From NCBI GenBank assembly GCA_016215115.1, contig JACRLN010000013.1, positions 1 to 36,343 of the forward strand: a stretch of 36,343 nucleotides of DNA. The letters run 5' to 3'. Source of the DNA: Nitrospirota bacterium. Lineage in GTDB: Bacteria > Nitrospirota > Thermodesulfovibrionia > UBA6902. The translations under genes were made by a program, and so were the position numbers. Within the stretch, counting starts at the first letter, position 1. Every line of letters starts with the position of its first letter. Shown in pieces: positions 21,639 to 29,750 of this stretch. Under the pieces are notes generated by a model, which was not told the DNA's origin, did not search any database, and was given only the letters and a program-made list of their open reading frames with translations.

Positions 21639-22712
21639 ATGATCGAAAAATTTGAACCAAAATGGATTGCCTGGGAAATTACAAGAAGGTGCAATCTCAA
21701 GTGCGTGCACTGCCGTTCTTCTTCTGAGATGGTTGTAGCGCAGCACCCGGACTTCCCTACCGAGGAAGCATACAGGATCATTGATGACATTGTAAGCTAT
21801 GCCAAGCCTGTAGTCGTGCTTTCCGGCGGCGAGCCTTTATTGCGAAAAGATGTATTTGATATTGCAAAATATGGTACTGATGAAGGTCTGAGGATGTGCC
21901 TTGCAACAAACGGCATGCTGGTGACTGAGGACATCTGCGAAAAGATTAAATCATCAAAAATCAGGATGGTGTCTCTCAGCCTTGATGGTTCTTCTGCTGA
22001 GGTCCATGATGACTTCAGGTCTCAAAAAGGCGCATTTGACGGAGTTATTAACGCGGCAAAACTCTTCAAAAAACATGGTATAGAATTTTTGATAAATTCA
22101 TCTTTTACAAAAAGAAACCAGAAAGAGATACCTAAAATCTACAAACTTGCCAAAGAGCTCGGCGCTACCGCATGGTACATGTTTATGATTGTCCCTACAG
22201 GCAGGGGCGAGGATATAATGAACGAGCTGATTTCAAAAGAAGATTACGAGGAGTTGCTTGAGTGGCATTACCAGATGGAGAAAAATGAAAAAGATATGCT
22301 CGTAAGACCGACCTGTGCCCCGCACTACTACAGGATCGTACTTCAGAAGCAGAAAGAAGAAGGTGAAAAAATAGAGCGGCGGACTTTAAAATTCTCCACC
22401 GGCGGATCAAAAGGGTGTCTCGCAGGTCAGCTTATCTGCCTGATAGACGTTGACGGAAATGTCCTTCCGTGCAGTTATTTCCCGAAATCAGCAGGCAACA
22501 TCAGGGAGAAGTCATTCAAGGATATCTGGGAGAACTCCGAACTTTTCAGAGACATGAGAAGCTTCAAGGATTATAAAGGAAGGTGCGGTTCCTGCGAATA
22601 TGTCAATGTCTGCGGAGGCTGCCGCGCACGCGCATACGCAGTGACCGGAGACTACATGGACGAAGAACCTTTCTGCGGATATATGCCAAGAAAACTGAGA
22701 ACTAAGAACTGA
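21639..22712 (+). CDS. ahbD: Radical SAM/SPASM protein, AhbD-like (heme b synthase type)
   Basis: Radical SAM enzyme of 357 residues with [14 protein letters not shown] (Cys18, 22, 25) for the SAM cluster, [10 protein letters not shown], and a C-terminal auxiliary-cluster domain ([19 protein letters not shown] and [18 protein letters not shown]). [11 protein letters not shown] is shared with the AhbC/AhbD/NirJ group. Placed before hemE, hemH and hemY, it best fits AhbD, which decarboxylates Fe-coproporphyrin III to heme b without oxygen. NirJ (heme d1) is the main alternative, but no nir genes are present. The last four residues and the stop codon lie in or next to an inverted repeat that starts the next element, so its original C-terminus may have been replaced. 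Confidence 0.78.
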   Translation: MIEKFEPKWIAWEITRRCNLKCVHCRSSSEMVVAQHPDFPTEEAYRIIDDIVSYAKPVVVLSGGEPLLRKDVFDIAKYGTDEGLRMCLATNGMLVTEDICEKIKSSKIRMVSLSLDGSSAEVHDDFRSQKGAFDGVINAAKLFKKHGIEFLINSSFTKRNQKEIPKIYKLAKELGATAWYMFMIVPTGRGEDIMNELISKEDYEELLEWHYQMEKNEKDMLVRPTCAPHYYRIVLQKQKEEGEKIERRTLKFSTGGSKGCLAGQLICLIDVDGNVLPCSYFPKSAGNIREKSFKDIWENSELFRDMRSFKDYKGRCGSCEYVNVCGGCRARAYAVTGDYMDEEPFCGYMPRKLRTKN

Positions 22713-23151
22713 GAACCGGGAAGTGAAGGAAGAAAAAGAAATAGATTTAAGTAAGAGGCTTTATGACTTTGCACTGAAAATCGTTCTGTTAGTCAGGACC
22801 TTACCCAAAGAGTTGGCAGCATATGAAATTGGAAGGCAGTTGATCAAATCAGGAACATCTATTGCTGCTAATCATGAAGAAGCGCGAGGAGGATTTAGCA
22901 AAGAGGATTTTATTTATAAAATTAATACTTCTTTTAAAGAGGCAAAAGAAACAAATTTCTGGTTGAGACTTTTGAGAGACTCAAAGATTGTGAAAGAAAA
23001 ATACATTAAAGAGCTTATCAATGAATCTAAAGAGATAAGGAATATTTTAGGAGCAAGCGTTAAGACCGCAAAAATAAATAATAGAAAATAGGAGTAATAA
23101 ATTGGGACATTGAAAATGATTTTTTGTTCTCGGTTCCCAGTTCTTAGTTCT
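22698..23151. mobile_element. Four-helix-bundle gene enclosed by 25-bp inverted repeats
   Basis: The segment 22698-22722 (AGAACTAAGAACTG then RGAACCGRGAA) recurs inverted at 23127-23151 with only two mismatches in 25. The enclosed ORF starts at the base after the left repeat. The arms are themselves degenerate 7-bp repeats of TTCCAAG type. This looks like a small non-autonomous element; no transposase is present. Confidence 0.55.
22723..23091 (+). CDS. Four-helix-bundle protein (23S rRNA intervening-sequence family)
   Basis: A 122-residue all-helical protein with the family's typical pattern: LYDFALKIVLLVRTLPKE, then IGRQLIKSGTSIAANHEEARGG, then KINTSFKEAKETNFWLRLL. The family is named from ORFs in 23S rRNA intervening sequences and is also scattered singly in genomes; its function is unknown. 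The start is GTG at 22723, immediately after the left inverted repeat, with GGGAA as a poor ribosome site. It interrupts a heme gene cluster with which it has no evident functional link. Confidence 0.88.
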   Translation: MKEEKEIDLSKRLYDFALKIVLLVRTLPKELAAYEIGRQLIKSGTSIAANHEEARGGFSKEDFIYKINTSFKEAKETNFWLRLLRDSKIVKEKYIKELINESKEIRNILGASVKTAKINNRK

Positions 23152-23173
23152 AAGTTCCTACTTTGGAGGTTTC

Positions 23174-24223
23174 ATGAACGATACATTTCTTAAAGCATGT
23201 CGTGGAGAAAAAACTGATTTCACCCCGATATGGATTATGCGTCAGGCAGGAAGGTATTTACCTGAATATCAGAAGGTCAGAGGTAAAGTTGATTTCTTAA
23301 CTCTTTGCAAAACACCTGAACTTGCGGCAGAGGTAACAATTCAGCCGATAGATATTTTAAAAGTTGATGCAGCCATCCTGTTTTCAGACATCCTCATCCC
23401 TGTTGAAGCAATGGGGATGCCACTTGAGTTTCATGAAAAGAAAGGGCCGGTCCTGGCTCCGGCTATCCGTGATGAAAATACTGTAAAAAAACTTTCGGTC
23501 CCGGACCCTGAAGACAAAATGAGATTTGTGATGGATACAATACGGATATTACGAAAGGAACTTGCGGACAGAGTGCCCCTTATCGGGTTTTCAGGTGCGC
23601 CCTTTACAACTGCGACGTATATGATAGAAGGCGGAACATCAAAGACTTTCCTCAACACAAAAAGAATGATTTTCCAGTCTCCTGAATTATACAGCGCCTT
23701 AATGGACAAAATAACTTCCACAATTACCGAATACCTGAAGGCACAAATAAACGCAGGAGCTCAGGCCGTTCAATTGTTTGACACCTGGGGCGGGATTTTT
23801 TCACCTCAGGACTTTAAGGCATATGCACTGTCGTATGTCAAAAAAATCATACATGATATTCGCAAATGGCAGAAGGCGGAGAAATCTGAACCGGTCCCTA
23901 TTATTTATTTTGTCGGCGAAACCGCAGGCCTGCTGGAAGAAATAAAAGAATCCGGCGCTGATGTTCACGGCGTCGACTGGAGAATAAATCTGGATGATGC
24001 AATAAGAAGACTCGGAAACAACGCAGTAGTACAGGGTAATCTGGACCCAATAGCATTATTTCTTCCACAAAATAAAATAGAGGAGCGCGTAAAAGATATC
24101 CTATCCCGTGCAGCTTCGGCAAAAGGCCATATTTTCAACCTCGGTCACGGTGTAGTACCTGAAACCCAACCTGATAATGTTATCGCTTTAGTAGAAATGG
24201 TTCATAGGCACAGTAAAAGATAA
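23174..24223 (+). CDS. hemE: Uroporphyrinogen decarboxylase
   Basis: Decarboxylates uroporphyrinogen III to coproporphyrinogen III. The substrate-binding signature IMRQAGRYLPEY is at the N-terminus, ILFSDILIPVEAMG carries the conserved Asp, and GFSGAPFTTATYMIEGG and FDTWGG are typical. The C-terminal FNLGHGVVPETQPDNV is a family hallmark. At 349 residues it is of normal length. The ATG follows TTGGAGG. It heads hemE-hemH, separated by only 10 bases. Confidence 0.95.
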   Translation: MNDTFLKACRGEKTDFTPIWIMRQAGRYLPEYQKVRGKVDFLTLCKTPELAAEVTIQPIDILKVDAAILFSDILIPVEAMGMPLEFHEKKGPVLAPAIRDENTVKKLSVPDPEDKMRFVMDTIRILRKELADRVPLIGFSGAPFTTATYMIEGGTSKTFLNTKRMIFQSPELYSALMDKITSTITEYLKAQINAGAQAVQLFDTWGGIFSPQDFKAYALSYVKKIIHDIRKWQKAEKSEPVPIIYFVGETAGLLEEIKESGADVHGVDWRINLDDAIRRLGNNAVVQGNLDPIALFLPQNKIEERVKDILSRAASAKGHIFNLGHGVVPETQPDNVIALVEMVHRHSKR

Positions 24224-24233
24224 CCTGATTAAC

Positions 24234-25256
24234 TTGGAACCTTTCAATAAAATAGGCGTTGTTTTATTAAACCTTGGCGGTCCTGATTCAATTCAGTCGG
24301 TAAGACCATTCCTCTACAATCTTTTTTCTGACAGGGAAATTATCAGGCTCGGTCCCGCATTCCTGCAAAAACCTATCGCCAAACTTATCTCAAGCCTTCG
24401 CTCTAAAAAGACAGAGTATATGTACAGTCAAATTGGCGGAAAATCACCGATACTTGATATTACAACCGTACAGGCAGAGGCGCTTGAAAAAGCGCTCAAT
24501 AGTTCCAAGTTCCAAGTTCCAAGTTCCAAGTTGTTCAAAGTTTACATCGGTATGCGTTACTGGCATCCTTTTATCAAAGACACCATAGATAAAATTATTC
24601 AAGACGGCGTTAAACATCTCATTGTCCTGAGTCTCTATCCTCATTATTCAAAAGCAACAACAGGCTCATCTCTTGAAGAATTCAAACGTGTAATTTCTCA
24701 GTTCCAGGTTCCAAGTTCCAAGTTCCAAGTTGAATATATTGACCGGTGGTATGATTTTCAACCATATATTGATGCCCTTTCCGATCTAATAGCACAAGGA
24801 ATATCTGAATTTAACGGGCAACGGACACGAACAACGGACACGCATATCCTCTATAGCGCGCACAGTTTACCGCAGTCGTTTATTGATGAAGGAGATCCCT
24901 ATCTTGACCATATAAAATCTACTATCACAGCGGTTAACTCATCGCTCGTTACTCATCACTCGTTACACGTTCAATGGCATCTTTCTTTTCAAAGTAAAAC
25001 AGGTCCCATCAAGTGGCTTGAACCGACAACTGAGGAGACAATTATCAGACTTGCAAAAGAAGGCTGTAAAAATTTATTTATCATACCGATCAGTTTTGTA
25101 TCAGACCATATTGAGACACTTTATGAAATAGATATCCTTTATAATAAACTTGCAGAGAAACATGGTATAACTCTAAAAAGATGCCGGGCGTTAAATACAT
25201 CCGAGAAATTTATACTTGCAATGAAAGAGCTTGTTATGGCTAAAATAGATTCGTAA
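24234..25256 (+). CDS. hemH: Ferrochelatase (protoporphyrin or coproporphyrin type) with repeat inserts
   Basis: Inserts ferrous iron into a porphyrin. VVLLNLGGPDSIQSVRPFL starts the fold, the metal-site histidine is in ILYSAHSLPQ, and FVSDHIETLYEID supplies the second conserved Glu/His region. The start is TTG at 24234. Four stretches do not look like ferrochelatase and coincide with repetitive DNA: about residues 90-100 and 156-166 (7-bp AGTTCCA repeats read as SSKFQVP), 194-204 and 234-246. Total length is 340 residues, slightly long for bacterial forms. Whether it uses proto- or coproporphyrin is not decided by the sequence. Confidence 0.92.
   Translation: MEPFNKIGVVLLNLGGPDSIQSVRPFLYNLFSDREIIRLGPAFLQKPIAKLISSLRSKKTEYMYSQIGGKSPILDITTVQAEALEKALNSSKFQVPSSKLFKVYIGMRYWHPFIKDTIDKIIQDGVKHLIVLSLYPHYSKATTGSSLEEFKRVISQFQVPSSKFQVEYIDRWYDFQPYIDALSDLIAQGISEFNGQRTRTTDTHILYSAHSLPQSFIDEGDPYLDHIKSTITAVNSSLVTHHSLHVQWHLSFQSKTGPIKWLEPTTEETIIRLAKEGCKNLFIIPISFVSDHIETLYEIDILYNKLAEKHGITLKRCRALNTSEKFILAMKELVMAKIDS
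24501..24533. repeat. 7-bp tandem repeat in hemH (site 1)
   Basis: Four units of AGTTCCA plus a partial AGTTG. Three units make 21 bases, so the repeat reads as a seven-residue period (SSKFQVP). Confidence 0.92.
24700..24731. repeat. 7-bp tandem repeat in hemH (site 2)
   Basis: Four AGTTCCA-type units (the first ends AG for AA) plus AGTTG, in the same reading frame and with the same unit number as site 1. Confidence 0.92.
24813..24843. repeat. Short direct repeat in hemH (site 3)
   Basis: CAACGGACACG occurs twice (GGGCAACGGACACG and AACAACGGACACG), read in frame as a hydrophilic insert ending RTRTTD. Confidence 0.65.
24933..24971. repeat. Short repeat in hemH (site 4)
   Basis: CTCATCGCTCGTTACTCATC and ACTCGTTACACG are related tandem units, read in frame between a helix and the conserved FQSKTGPIKWLEP segment. 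Confidence 0.6.
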
Positions 25257-25258
25257 AT

Positions 25259-25314
25259 GTCATTCCCGTGAAAACGGGAATCCAGAAAATACAAACTGGA
25301 TTGCCGGAATGACA
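25259..25314. repeat. Dispersed palindromic repeat, family A (copy 5)
   Basis: GTCATTCCCGTGAAAACGGG, then AATCCAG, then CTGGATTGCCGGAATGACA. Almost identical at the 5' half to the copy near trpS. It lies between hemH and hemY. Confidence 0.85.
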
Positions 25315-25367
25315 GACAAACAAACTTTATAAACAAACTCTATTCAGAACAAACTTCAGGAGTTAAA

Positions 25368-26768
25368 ATGAAAAGAATCGCCATCGTCGGTGGTGGAATA
25401 TCCGGGCTTACAGTTGCATATGCCCTTCTCAACAGTTCCAAGTTCCAAGTTCCAAGTTACAAGTTTGAAATTACCGTCTTGGAATCAGATAGCAGGTCCG
25501 GCGGAAAGATATGGACAGATAAAACAGACGGTTTCCTTTGCGAGAAAGGAGCAAACGGCTTTCTTGACAACAAGCTGCGCACCCTCGAATTATGCAAAAG
25601 TCTCGGTATCGAACCGGTTCGTAGCAACGAAAATTCCAAAAAACGTTTTATATATCTGAATGGCCAACTCAATGCCCTGCCTGAATCCCCTCTTGCTTTT
25701 ATCAAATCCGATCTTCTTTCATTTGGCGGGAAACTCAGGATGCTGCTGGAATATAATGCCCCGAAAGGCCCGGAAGATGAAACAGTGGCAGACTTTATCA
25801 TCCGCCGTCTCGGGAAAGAGGCCCTTGAGAAGCTTATAGATCCCATGTGCTCCGGGATTTATGCAGGAGACCCTTACAAAATGAGCATTAAAAGCTGCTT
25901 CGCAAGAATAAAGGAACTTGAACAGGAATACGGTGGATTGTTGAAGGCTTTAATGCAAATACGAAGAAAAAAGAAGAAAGAGTTAACTCAAAACTCAAAA
26001 CTCAAAACTCAAAACAAGGTTTCCGTTGCTCCGGGAGGCACGCTCACATCATTTTATAACGGCGCACAAACGATTACAGACGCACTCGCAGAAAAATTGG
26101 GAGACAGATTACATCTTGGGGTTTCAGTTCATGGGATTGTAAAAAATGGTAATGTGTATCAGCTTTATACATCTAAGGATACTGTAGAAGCTGATATCGT
26201 AATACTCGCGTCTCCGGCTTATGCCGCTGCTGAAATTCTGAAAGATTTTGACATCGGGATTTCAAAAACACTTTCAGATATCCCCTACCCTCACGTGTCC
26301 GTTGTCTGTTTCGGATACAAAAAAGATAAAGTCGGGCATCCTCTAAACGGTTTCGGATTTCTCGTACCTCATATAGAAGGACGGAAAATTCTCGGCACTC
26401 TCTGGGATTCAAGCATATTTCCAAACAGGGCATCTGAGGGATATGCCCTCTTAAGAACAATGGTCGGCGGCTCCAAGTCTCCGGAAATAGCTGCGCTTGA
26501 TGACGATAAAATTATCAGTATGGTATTTGATGAACTTAAACCGGTCCTTTCTTTTAAAACAGATCCGGACATGATAAGGATATACAGATGGGAGAAGGCC
26601 ATCCCGCAGTATTTGCTCGGACACAGCAAAAAGGTAAAGTCGATTGAGGAACAACTAAAATCCTATCCGGGCCTATACCTCACAGGTAATGCTTACAAAG
26701 GGATAGGCATAAATGATTGTGTAGAGAACGGTTATAAGCTGGCGGATGAGATTATTGCGAATCATTAA
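25368..26768 (+). CDS. hemY: FAD-dependent protoporphyrinogen/coproporphyrinogen oxidase (HemY/CgoX type)
   Basis: Flavoprotein that oxidises a porphyrinogen to the porphyrin. The N-terminal FAD fold is IAIVGGGISGLTVAYALL, GGKIWTDKTDGFLCEKGANGF follows, and the C-terminal FAD contact is YLTGNAYKGIGINDCVENGY. At 466 residues it has the usual length. Two inserts coincide with repetitive DNA: residues ~23-33 (7-bp AGTTCCA repeat) between the first helix and beta strand of the FAD fold, and ~207-216 (7-bp CTCAAAA repeat, NSKLKTQN). The family normally uses oxygen, so an alternative electron acceptor is likely if the host is anaerobic. Confidence 0.9.
   Translation: MKRIAIVGGGISGLTVAYALLNSSKFQVPSYKFEITVLESDSRSGGKIWTDKTDGFLCEKGANGFLDNKLRTLELCKSLGIEPVRSNENSKKRFIYLNGQLNALPESPLAFIKSDLLSFGGKLRMLLEYNAPKGPEDETVADFIIRRLGKEALEKLIDPMCSGIYAGDPYKMSIKSCFARIKELEQEYGGLLKALMQIRRKKKKELTQNSKLKTQNKVSVAPGGTLTSFYNGAQTITDALAEKLGDRLHLGVSVHGIVKNGNVYQLYTSKDTVEADIVILASPAYAAAEILKDFDIGISKTLSDIPYPHVSVVCFGYKKDKVGHPLNGFGFLVPHIEGRKILGTLWDSSIFPNRASEGYALLRTMVGGSKSPEIAALDDDKIISMVFDELKPVLSFKTDPDMIRIYRWEKAIPQYLLGHSKKVKSIEEQLKSYPGLYLTGNAYKGIGINDCVENGYKLADEIIANH
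25434..25465. repeat. 7-bp tandem repeat in hemY (site 1)
   Basis: Four AGTTCCA-type units (the fourth is AGTTACA) plus AGTTTG, the same arrangement and frame as the two hemH sites. Confidence 0.92.
25985..26015. repeat. 7-bp tandem repeat in hemY (site 2)
   Basis: Four copies of AACTCAA plus a partial unit. A different 7-bp unit from site 1, again in frame. Confidence 0.92.
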
Positions 26769-26805
26769 TTAAGGTTCTCATAATAGTCTGTACATTACTA
26801 TAATC

Positions 26806-26884
26806 GTCATTCCCGCATGTCTTTAGCGGGAATCCAGTAGTTCTTATTCTCTGGATGCCCGATAAAAGTCCTCGGGCATGACAG
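26806..26884. repeat. Dispersed palindromic repeat, family A (copy 6)
   Basis: GTCATTCCCGCATG, AGCGGGAATCCAG, CTGGATGCCCG and CTCGGGCATGACA in order, downstream of hemY. Confidence 0.85.
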
Positions 26885-26977
26885 ACAACGGCAGACAGTT
26901 TATAAATACTATTTTGAGACTATTAATAAGTGACAGATAACGGTGGAGTTTTTGATAGATGACGTGGATGTTTTTTC

Positions 26978-27364
26978 CTATCCTGCAAGTCTCCTTAAAA
27001 GCTTTGCAAATTCAGGTTTGTTTAATTTCCCTGATGCAAGAGACATCATTGCATCATATAATTCTCCATGCGGGTCAGCAATGCTGGTTCCATTCATTTC
27101 AAGAAAAACAAGAGCAGATGCAAGAGCAGTTCTTTTATTGCCATCTATAAACGGATGATTCTGGCTAATATGAAATGCATATGCTGCAGCCATCTCAAAA
27201 ATATCAGAATGCAGGAAAGTACCTGAAAAAGACGCATACGGAACTGCAATTGCGGAACTTAAAAGCCCGACATCCCTGATACCCCCGGTTCCACCATAAC
27301 GTTCAATCTGGTCAGCGTGTATCTCTATAATCTCGGCAAGTGTCAAAAAAACGATTTCCTGCAT
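26978..27364 (-). CDS. doc: Doc-family (Fic fold) toxin
   Basis: Death-on-curing type protein of 128 residues. The Fic-fold active site HPFIDGNKRTAL (His70 to Leu81) is intact. Phage P1 Doc phosphorylates EF-Tu by this motif; the target here is inferred only from the family. It follows its likely antitoxin by 3 bases on the same strand, the usual order for type II toxin-antitoxin pairs. Confidence 0.9.
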   Translation of the reverse strand: MQEIVFLTLAEIIEIHADQIERYGGTGGIRDVGLLSSAIAVPYASFSGTFLHSDIFEMAAAYAFHISQNHPFIDGNKRTALASALVFLEMNGTSIADPHGELYDAMMSLASGKLNKPEFAKLLRRLAG

Positions 27365-27367
27365 CGC

Positions 27368-27595
27368 TTATTTAGAAAGCTTTCTGAGGGTTTTTTCGTG
27401 AACCTTGTTTATTTTCTCTAATGCCGCTTTGAATTTCTTTTCTCTTTTATCGTTTTCTACAGGAGAAATAACAAGGTTTTTCCCATCGGTGGTAATTTCA
27501 AGAGGCGTGTCCATATCGACCTTTAGCAAATCAAGAATCGGCTTATCAATGATGAGAGCAGCGCTGTTGCCGTGAGAAACTAATTTTTTTATCAT
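27368..27595 (-). CDS. AbrB/MazE-type antitoxin
   Basis: A 75-residue protein starting MIKKLVSHGNSAALIIDKPIL, the swapped-hairpin AbrB DNA-binding domain, followed by a charged helical tail (~40-75) that probably binds the toxin. The ATG at 27595 follows GGAGG; the frame extends upstream to 27637 without a ribosome site. The partner is Doc, so the pair uses an AbrB-type rather than a Phd-type antitoxin. It probably autoregulates through its AbrB domain. Confidence 0.85.
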   Translation of the reverse strand: MIKKLVSHGNSAALIIDKPILDLLKVDMDTPLEITTDGKNLVISPVENDKREKKFKAALEKINKVHEKTLRKLSK

Positions 27596-27747
27596 ATCAA
27601 CCTCCTTCCGGTTATTGTATATACATTGTATCACCAAAATGGAGATAAATCAAACAGGTTTTTTATTGTTTCTCAAGCCTCTTTTGCCTGCACATGGGTT
27701 AGCTCTTGAAAAATAATTTGATACATAGCAATTATTCTAAATTCAAG

Positions 27748-28160
27748 GACTTTAGGAGCGTTCTTGATTATTTCACTTATCGTGTAAACGGAATGGACAT
27801 GAGGGTTGAGGAAGGGATCGATTAATATCAACAGACCAGACTTAACCTATACAATGTGTGTAACCATCCAAAGTCAAGGTGCCCCTTTGTGTAAATGTAT
27901 ATCACGGACATTTTCGACATTGCCCCCGTAGAAATGAGATAATCAATAGGACTTTTAAGTCCTAAAGACTTATGTGGTCGTTATGTATTATAGAATATCA
28001 AATAATCGGCCAACTTCAAGTTCAATGCATCAGAATCCTCTATGGAGTCTAAATTGTAGTTCAGGAATTCTTCCCTGAGGGTCCTGTTGTCATGTGGGGG
28101 GGCAAATCTATATTATACAGGTGATAGAACTTTAGGAACGTTCTTGACTATGTCAACTTA
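27748..28160. repeat. Imperfect 33-bp direct repeats around a transposase remnant
   Basis: 27748-27780 and 28128-28160 share CTTTAGGARCGTTCTTGAYT with a few differences and one indel. On the minus strand the two copies read as related peptides (EIIKNAPKVLEF and DIVKNVPKVLSP), so they may be pieces of a duplicated, now lost gene. Confidence 0.6.
27866..28088 (-). pseudogene. Transposase remnant (DDE integrase C-terminal end)
   Basis: Minus-strand translation from 28088 gives NRTLREEFLNYNLDS, then KLADYLIFYNT, a stop, then RPHKSLGLKSPIDYLI. This is the typical C-terminal end of integrase-core transposases (IS3/IS481 type), where the residue before RPH is normally Glu; here GAA has become TAA. 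Only the last ~60 residues survive and no inverted ends are recognisable. Confidence 0.85.
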
Positions 28161-28397
28161 TTTACTCCCGAGCAAGTTCAAGTAATCAACAACGTCTTCG
28201 ATTTCCTGCAATGAAGACTAACGTTGTGAATTTACGCCGTGTGCCTGCAACGGTCAATCTTAATCTCAATAATAAGACTGACACATGGAGCGACCCCGAC
28301 GTCGGACATGGATATTGAAGCGTCGCAAGCCCAGTTGTTAAAAGAAGTTTCGGGCGTTCTCTAAATACAACTGTGCCCTTTTCACTTATTTAAGTTC

Positions 28398-29060
28398 TCA
28401 TGGTTCTAATCGAGCTATTACCTTAATATCGCTGCTCGACGTGGAGAGAATACCCAATGTATTGTCTCGAATGATGAGATAATAGATACCCTCATTGAGA
28501 CGTGCTGAGCGTTTGTAACTCGTCGTTTTCGATGCTTCAAAATCGGGGAAATGTTGAAATTGATTGCTGTTCTTATAATTTTCTAATTCTGTACTATGAA
28601 TCACAACGATATCGACCGGATTCCCACGAACAACCTCAACAGTCAAGTTAAGGGTACCACTGTAAGATAAGTTCAAGGGCATTGCCTTCCACGAGGAAGC
28701 ACTGATATTTTCAATTTCATCGACAAGAGTGATTGGGGTATGGACAACAGAAGATATCATTTTTTCTGTACTCTGTTTCCCAACCGTTCTTGTAAGGAAA
28801 AACCAAGCTAAACCAATAAGAATCGATAGGATAAATAAATTTTTCAGAAACCTCTTTACTTTTGGTAGCGAGGAAGCTTTTGCTCTTATCTCAGTTGGCT
28901 TCGAGATAGAAGAATCTGCTTCTTTAGGAGTTGTTGCAGATTGAGATAGCTTCGTTGTGGTATCGATGACTGATGCCTTTGCTTTTTCGAATTCCTCGTC
29001 ACTCAAAGTTCCTTTGCGGTGTAACTCTTCGAGTTTTTCCAGTTCATCGGCGATACCCAT
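28398..29060 (-). CDS. SHOCT-domain single-pass membrane protein
   Basis: Residues 1-32 (IADELEKLEELHRKGTLSDEEFEKAK) form a SHOCT motif, a short helical hairpin usually found at C-termini. A low-complexity Ser/Thr/Lys linker follows, then one membrane segment (FILSILIGLAWFFL, about residues 93-108). The ~100-residue exterior domain is beta-rich, and I do not recognise it. The ATG follows AAAGGAGAAC. No clear partner: it stands alone between a transposase remnant and an orphan nucleotidyltransferase. No specific function can be given. Confidence 0.75.
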   Translation of the reverse strand: MGIADELEKLEELHRKGTLSDEEFEKAKASVIDTTTKLSQSATTPKEADSSISKPTEIRAKASSLPKVKRFLKNLFILSILIGLAWFFLTRTVGKQSTEKMISSVVHTPITLVDEIENISASSWKAMPLNLSYSGTLNLTVEVVRGNPVDIVVIHSTELENYKNSNQFQHFPDFEASKTTSYKRSARLNEGIYYLIIRDNTLGILSTSSSDIKVIARLEP

Positions 29061-29257
29061 TTGTTCTCCTTTGCTTTCTTCCAGAATTGAAAATATAGTA
29101 TCTACAACCTATAAAATCTTATTTTCGGCTACAACCATTGACCCAGTTATTGTTTTTGCCCGACTGGTGGCTTGCGAGCACACACTTACAAGGACGGGCT
29201 AATTCAAAAGTTTGGTCAAACAAATCACCTCCCTTTTCAGCCCTGTTTTTTGCAATC

Positions 29258-29698
29258 CTATTCTTGTCTAACACCGTCACATCCTAAAAAAACATTTCTG
29301 AAATGTGCGTATTCCCTGTATCTCTTTCCGACATCTTCGATAAAATCTGTCCTGATATCTTCCTCCCTGCTGAACAGGAGCAATCCATCCCTTAACACAG
29401 CCATCTGAAAGGCAACAGGAGCTCCATTAATTATTCTGACTTCAGCATCAAAGCCGGTTAGAGATGACAATTCGTAAGACAGGTCGGATTCAAAATAGAA
29501 ACCTTTTTTGTTGCTTGTAAAAATAGCTATATCTATATCCCTGAATTTTTCAGATTTAATAAATGAGCCGTGAACACAGGCAAAGACTATGTTCTCCTTT
29601 TGCAGCAGATAATCCTTTATCTTGCCGATCAAACTATCTTTCTTCTCTGATTCAATTTCGTGTAAAGGCTGAAATCTTTTTTCAGTAAATGTTTTCAT
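29258..29698 (-). CDS. Orphan minimal nucleotidyltransferase (MNT fold)
   Basis: A 146-residue protein of the polymerase-beta fold: FACVHGSFIKSEKFRDIDIAIF has the G-S-x(n)-D-x-D motif with both metal-binding aspartates, and a third acidic residue follows in FDAEVRII. Such proteins are usually the antitoxin half of HEPN/MNT pairs, but no HEPN gene is adjacent on either side. TATAAT lies about 6 bases before the ATG, so the message may be leaderless. Confidence 0.8.
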   Translation of the reverse strand: MKTFTEKRFQPLHEIESEKKDSLIGKIKDYLLQKENIVFACVHGSFIKSEKFRDIDIAIFTSNKKGFYFESDLSYELSSLTGFDAEVRIINGAPVAFQMAVLRDGLLLFSREEDIRTDFIEDVGKRYREYAHFRNVFLGCDGVRQE

Positions 29699-29750
29699 TG
29701 CTTAATTATAGCAAATAGCAAATCGCATTTCTCTATACTATCTCCTCTCT

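Larger units (their letters stand above)
27640..28397. other. Non-coding accessory stretch
   Basis: No intact gene is visible in these ~760 bases. They hold a transposase remnant (27866-28088), imperfect direct repeats on either side of it (27748-27780 and 28128-28160), and otherwise featureless sequence up to the SHOCT gene. Confidence 0.7.

Noticed and set aside
25390-25659. 89-residue + strand ORF inside the start of hemY
   Set aside because: Alternate-frame reading of hemY and its 7-bp repeat.
24501-26015. CRISPR-like array
   Set aside because: The repeats are 7-bp tandem units without spacers and lie within coding frames; no cas genes are present.
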